This document shows positions 61,344 to 64,000 of a stretch of 64,000 nt of DNA, piece by piece. Within the stretch, counting starts at the first letter, position 1. Every line of letters begins with the position of its first letter. The stretch comes from an uncultured Bacteroidales bacterium. Lineage in GTDB: Bacteria > Bacteroidota > Bacteroidia > Bacteroidales > ML635J-15. A program made the translations under genes and the position numbers. The notes beneath the pieces were generated by a model, which saw only the letters and a program-made list of their open reading frames with translations, was not told the origin of the DNA and ran no database searches. The stretch lies in the NCBI GenBank assembly GCA_905234755.1, contig CAJOIT010000001.1:310001-374000 (forward strand). Direction: 5' to 3'.

Positions 61344-62129
61344 TTATGCTTTTATGTCAATCCTAATTTGGAAATCTTGTCGCAGTCCGAGCAGATTTTT
61401 TGCACTTCCGCCATTTATTGCTATTTCGAGCAAACCTAGTGAGTTGAAAATACACACTATTTCCGATACTTCTACTTCCTTGTACGATTGGTAAATCTGA
61501 GTAACCTTGTACGAATGTGTGTTAAGTAGGATTTCAAATTTATTGTCGCCTACGGCATTTTCGAAAATCTCCCTGCTGATGTTTGAGATGGCGTTACCAT
61601 ACGAATCGATGTAGATTATGTTCCCGAGAAGTCCGCGTGGTGTTGTCTGCGGTGCAAGGTCAGTGTATCTTGTTACATCTTCTATTTCTTCTCCGAGTTG
61701 CCTGATGTCTTTTCCGCGGAGCATGAACTTTGCAATTTCAGCGAACACATTTTTCTCTATGAAAACGCAATCCTCGTTTCCTGTCCCGACATCTATTGCT
61801 ATTGCAAGTTCTGGCTCGGCCTTAAAAATTATTCCAAGAGTGCCGTTGTCGGTGCATATAAAATATTGCTTCATGTATTTTGCAACTATGACTTTCATGT
61901 CGCCTTTGGGTTCGCTGTCTACACCTATAATATGTATGGTGCCGGCAGGAAAGTCGTTGATGACGCTTCCTAGTACGAAAGCCGCCTGTTGCCAGTTGAA
62001 GTGTTCAATGTTGTGCGAAATGTCAACGAAAGTAGTATCGGGCTCCGACGAGAGTATAGACGCCTTTACTGCGCCTATGTAGTAGTCGCTGTTGTGCCAG
62101 TCAGTCGTGAGTGTTACTATTTTCGTCAT
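61344..62129 (-). CDS. SAM hydroxide adenosyltransferase (DUF62 / SAM hydrolase)
   Basis: A 261-residue enzyme of the DUF62 (SAM chlorinase/fluorinase-like) family: MTKIVTLTTDWHNSDYYIGAVKASIL, VDISHNIEHFNWQQAAFVLGSVINDFPAGTIHIIGVD and DNGTLGIIF are family features. It probably hydrolyses S-adenosylmethionine to adenosine and methionine. The catalytic Asp of TTDWHNSD and the binding Asp of GVDS are in place. It shares a transcript with the histidine kinase, and its start lies 72 nt from the divergent phoH start. Confidence 0.85.
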   Translation of the reverse strand: MTKIVTLTTDWHNSDYYIGAVKASILSSEPDTTFVDISHNIEHFNWQQAAFVLGSVINDFPAGTIHIIGVDSEPKGDMKVIVAKYMKQYFICTDNGTLGIIFKAEPELAIAIDVGTGNEDCVFIEKNVFAEIAKFMLRGKDIRQLGEEIEDVTRYTDLAPQTTPRGLLGNIIYIDSYGNAISNISREIFENAVGDNKFEILLNTHSYKVTQIYQSYKEVEVSEIVCIFNSLGLLEIAINGGSAKNLLGLRQDFQIRIDIKA

Positions 62130-62201
62130 TTCTTCAGCAAAAAATCATAACTATGCAAAAAAATGCTTTTCTTTGCTCCGCAAAAATATCAAAATTTATC
62201 A

Positions 62202-63170
62202 ATGACTGAAAAAAGTATTCTGATTGAAATAGAGGATTTGCAAAAATTCTTTGGCGTGCGCGATGAAAATCTCGGGTTGCTAGTGCGTCATTTCCCTACA
62301 TTGAAGATTGTGCAACGCGGTGATGTTGTGAAGGTTGTAGGCGACAAAGAGGTGATAAAGGAGTTTGAGCGCAAGCTGAACGCCATGCTTGAATTTTTTG
62401 GCAAGTACAACCGTTTGGGTGTTGAGGAAGTCCGCGAAATTCTGAGCAGTGAGACCAATTCGGTTAGCATTGCCGAGGACAAGGATGTGCTTTTGTACAG
62501 CATCAGCGGCAAGCCGATTCGTGCGCGTACCGCCAACCAGAAACTGCTTGTTGAGTGCTTTCAGAAAAACGACTTGCTTTTTGCAACAGGACCTGCGGGA
62601 ACAGGTAAGACATATACTGCAATAGCATTGGCTGTCAAGTCGTTGAAGGAAATGCGAGTGAAGAAGATAATCCTTTCCCGTCCTGCAGTTGAGGCTGGCG
62701 AAAACCTAGGTTTTTTGCCCGGCGATGTGCGCGAGAAGCTCGATCCGTACCTGCAACCGCTTTACGATGCTTTGCTCGACATGATTCCTTACCGCAAATT
62801 GGAAAAGTATCTCGAAGAAAAGACCATACAGATAGCTCCGTTGGCTTTCATGCGCGGACGAACCTTGAGCGAGGCTTTTGTTATTCTCGATGAGGCACAA
62901 AATGCTACATATACGCAACTGAAAATGTTCCTCACCCGTATGGGCGAAAATTCCAAATTCATTGTAACTGGCGACCTTACACAGATAGACTTACCAAGAA
63001 AATCAGAGTCAGGTTTGCTTTCCGCCCATCGTATCCTTGGCAAAATTCCTGAAATTTCGTTTGTCCAGTTCGACAAGGGCGACATTATCCGTCACAAGGT
63101 CGTGGGTAGGATTGTGGATGCCTACGAGAAAAGCGAAAAGGAAAATGCATCGCATGATGATGCGAAATAG
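62202..63170 (+). CDS. phoH: PhoH family P-loop ATPase
   Basis: The start at 62202 (MTEKSILIEIEDLQKFFGVRDENLGLLVRHFP) suits the family; the 13 upstream in-frame residues are excluded. The 322-residue protein has an N-terminal KH-like domain and Walker A GPAGTGKTYTAIALAVKSL, Walker B FVILDEAQNATYTQLKMFLTRMGENSKFIVTGDLTQIDLP, and IVDAYEKSEK. PhoH proteins are RNA-linked ATPases of unclear role. Position opposite the SAM hydrolase gene gives a divergent promoter region. Confidence 0.9.
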   Translation: MTEKSILIEIEDLQKFFGVRDENLGLLVRHFPTLKIVQRGDVVKVVGDKEVIKEFERKLNAMLEFFGKYNRLGVEEVREILSSETNSVSIAEDKDVLLYSISGKPIRARTANQKLLVECFQKNDLLFATGPAGTGKTYTAIALAVKSLKEMRVKKIILSRPAVEAGENLGFLPGDVREKLDPYLQPLYDALLDMIPYRKLEKYLEEKTIQIAPLAFMRGRTLSEAFVILDEAQNATYTQLKMFLTRMGENSKFIVTGDLTQIDLPRKSESGLLSAHRILGKIPEISFVQFDKGDIIRHKVVGRIVDAYEKSEKENASHDDAK

Positions 63171-63270
63171 CATTAAAAAATATCTGTAACATCTTTCGCG
63201 CAAAGATTTTCCGAAAATCTTGCATTTTTGCAACATATTTTTATTAGCTTTGCTTCTTGTTTTGTTTTAA

Positions 63271-64000
63271 ATGGCGAGACGGTTGGTCATATTGCTGCTG
63301 ATTCTTGTTGCGGGACTTTCTCGCAGCTATGCTCAGTTTGACAACGATTTCTGCAACGATATAGATGACAAGAAGCTGATAAAGTCGTTCCAGAAGGCCG
63401 TACAGTTGCTTAATGACGGCAAAATGAATGAAGCCGAGGCTGCTTTTGCCAAGATACTCGATGAGGAACCTGAATTTACAGAGGCGTGGGTTGCGAGTTC
63501 GGAAATAAACTACTCGAAGTACAAAACTGCAAAGGATTCCAAAACGCAAAACAACTACTATTCACGCTATGTAAAATGCCTCGAAAGTGTTGCAAAGACT
63601 TGTCCATCGTACCAGAACTATGAGGTAAACTATACCCTAGGCAAGATTTTTTTCAGCCACGACAAGCTTGATGTCGCAAAGAAGTATTTGTCAACATATA
63701 CAGCAAACGCAAAAAAAGGTACCAAATACTATACCGATGCCGAAAGTACAATCCATTACATAGACCAGTACCTGAACCTTATTGAAAATCCAGTGCCTTT
63801 TGAGCCTGTTGTCGTTGAGGGCGTTTCGAGTGCATATGATGACTATCTGCCGCTTATATCGCCCGATGGTTCGCTTGCTCTTTTCACAAAGGCATATACT
63901 AAAAAGGAAGTCCAGTCGATTTATGGTGACAGGTTTGTGGAGGAGTTTACCGTCTCGAAGGCAGCCGATGACAAAGGACTTGTTTTCTCGCCTGGCGAAC
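63271..64000 (+). CDS. TPR/PD40 envelope protein (PorE-like), truncated by the window end
   Basis: The reading frame opens with ATG at 63271 and runs in frame to the end of the window (about 243 residues). Signal MARRLVILLLILVAGLSRSYAQ; then a TPR (FQKAVQLLNDGKMNEAEAAFAKILDEEPEFTEAWVASSEINY) and the start of a PD40 beta-propeller (AYDDYLPLISPDGSLALFTKAY). Proteins with TPR, PD40 and a terminal OmpA-like domain in Bacteroidota include the T9SS component PorE. The rest lies outside the window, so the OmpA part cannot be seen. A TAGCTTTG box is at 63245-63252. Confidence 0.75.
   Translation, partial: MARRLVILLLILVAGLSRSYAQFDNDFCNDIDDKKLIKSFQKAVQLLNDGKMNEAEAAFAKILDEEPEFTEAWVASSEINYSKYKTAKDSKTQNNYYSRYVKCLESVAKTCPSYQNYEVNYTLGKIFFSHDKLDVAKKYLSTYTANAKKGTKYYTDAESTIHYIDQYLNLIENPVPFEPVVVEGVSSAYDDYLPLISPDGSLALFTKAYTKKEVQSIYGDRFVEEFTVSKAADDKGLVFSPGE

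Overview
The window reads as chromosomal DNA of a member of the Bacteroidota, most likely the order Bacteroidales. This rests on: C-terminal type IX secretion (T9SS) sorting domains on two large surface proteins; a TonB-dependent receptor followed by DUF4249-type partners; FISUMP, DUF4301, DUF4835, DUF4837 and DUF4878 proteins; the conserved order bamD - rpoZ - coaBC - DUF4835 - recN; and promoters of the Bacteroidota form TTTG - about 19-20 nt - TAnnTTTG with weak Shine-Dalgarno signals. No rRNA, tRNA, CRISPR array or transposase was seen. The genus cannot be fixed from this sequence.

Layout. 1-1844: small operon of a membrane protein, an LCM-type methyltransferase and an ECF-type S component. 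2355-5335: two surface proteins, divergently transcribed. 5471-12566 (minus): suf Fe-S assembly genes sufB, sufC and sufD, with a HEAT-like gene and a complete restriction-modification pair lying between sufB and sufC. 12810-15682 (plus): lipoprotein, permuted NlpC/P60-like hydrolase, glycosyltransferase, Sel1 protein. 15822-20667 (minus): MgtE, a flippase, riboflavin synthase, DUF4301. 20770-27194 (plus): lolD-like ATPase, rsmE, bamD, rpoZ, coaBC, DUF4835, recN. 27408-33853: large membrane protein, zinc-ribbon coiled-coil protein, 1124-residue T9SS cargo, a frameshifted lipoprotein. 33984-37818 (minus): accessory block with a WYL regulator, a protein carrying two separate PD-(D/E)XK-like motifs, and a HAD protein of the RNA-repair-associated type. 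38037-42344: gcvP and tyrS. 42503-45524: YoeB-type toxin-antitoxin, lipoprotein, AAA/DUF4143 ATPase, and a duplicated palindromic intergenic element. 45614-51407: S9 peptidase, four-copy direct-repeat array, DUF4837, ABC-2 exporter. 51480-54227: broken ORF6N gene and two glycosyltransferases. 54368-58256: beta-barrel, DUF4249 lipoprotein, TonB receptor. 58349-62129 (minus): yceD-rpmF-plsX, histidine kinase, SAM hydrolase. 62202-64000: PhoH and the start of a TPR/PD40 protein running off the window.

The most unusual content is (1) the candidate tandem nuclease with its adjacent WYL regulator, (2) the restriction-modification pair set inside the suf cluster with overlapping start and stop codons, (3) arrays of tiny C(GNA)G-loop DNA hairpins filling three convergent intergenic gaps, (4) a repeated operator-like motif inside the AAA ATPase promoter with a second copy of the whole element 1.1 kb upstream, and (5) a 32-33 bp-period direct-repeat array before the DUF4837 gene. 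Domain and family names come from recognising motifs by eye; no database search was run.
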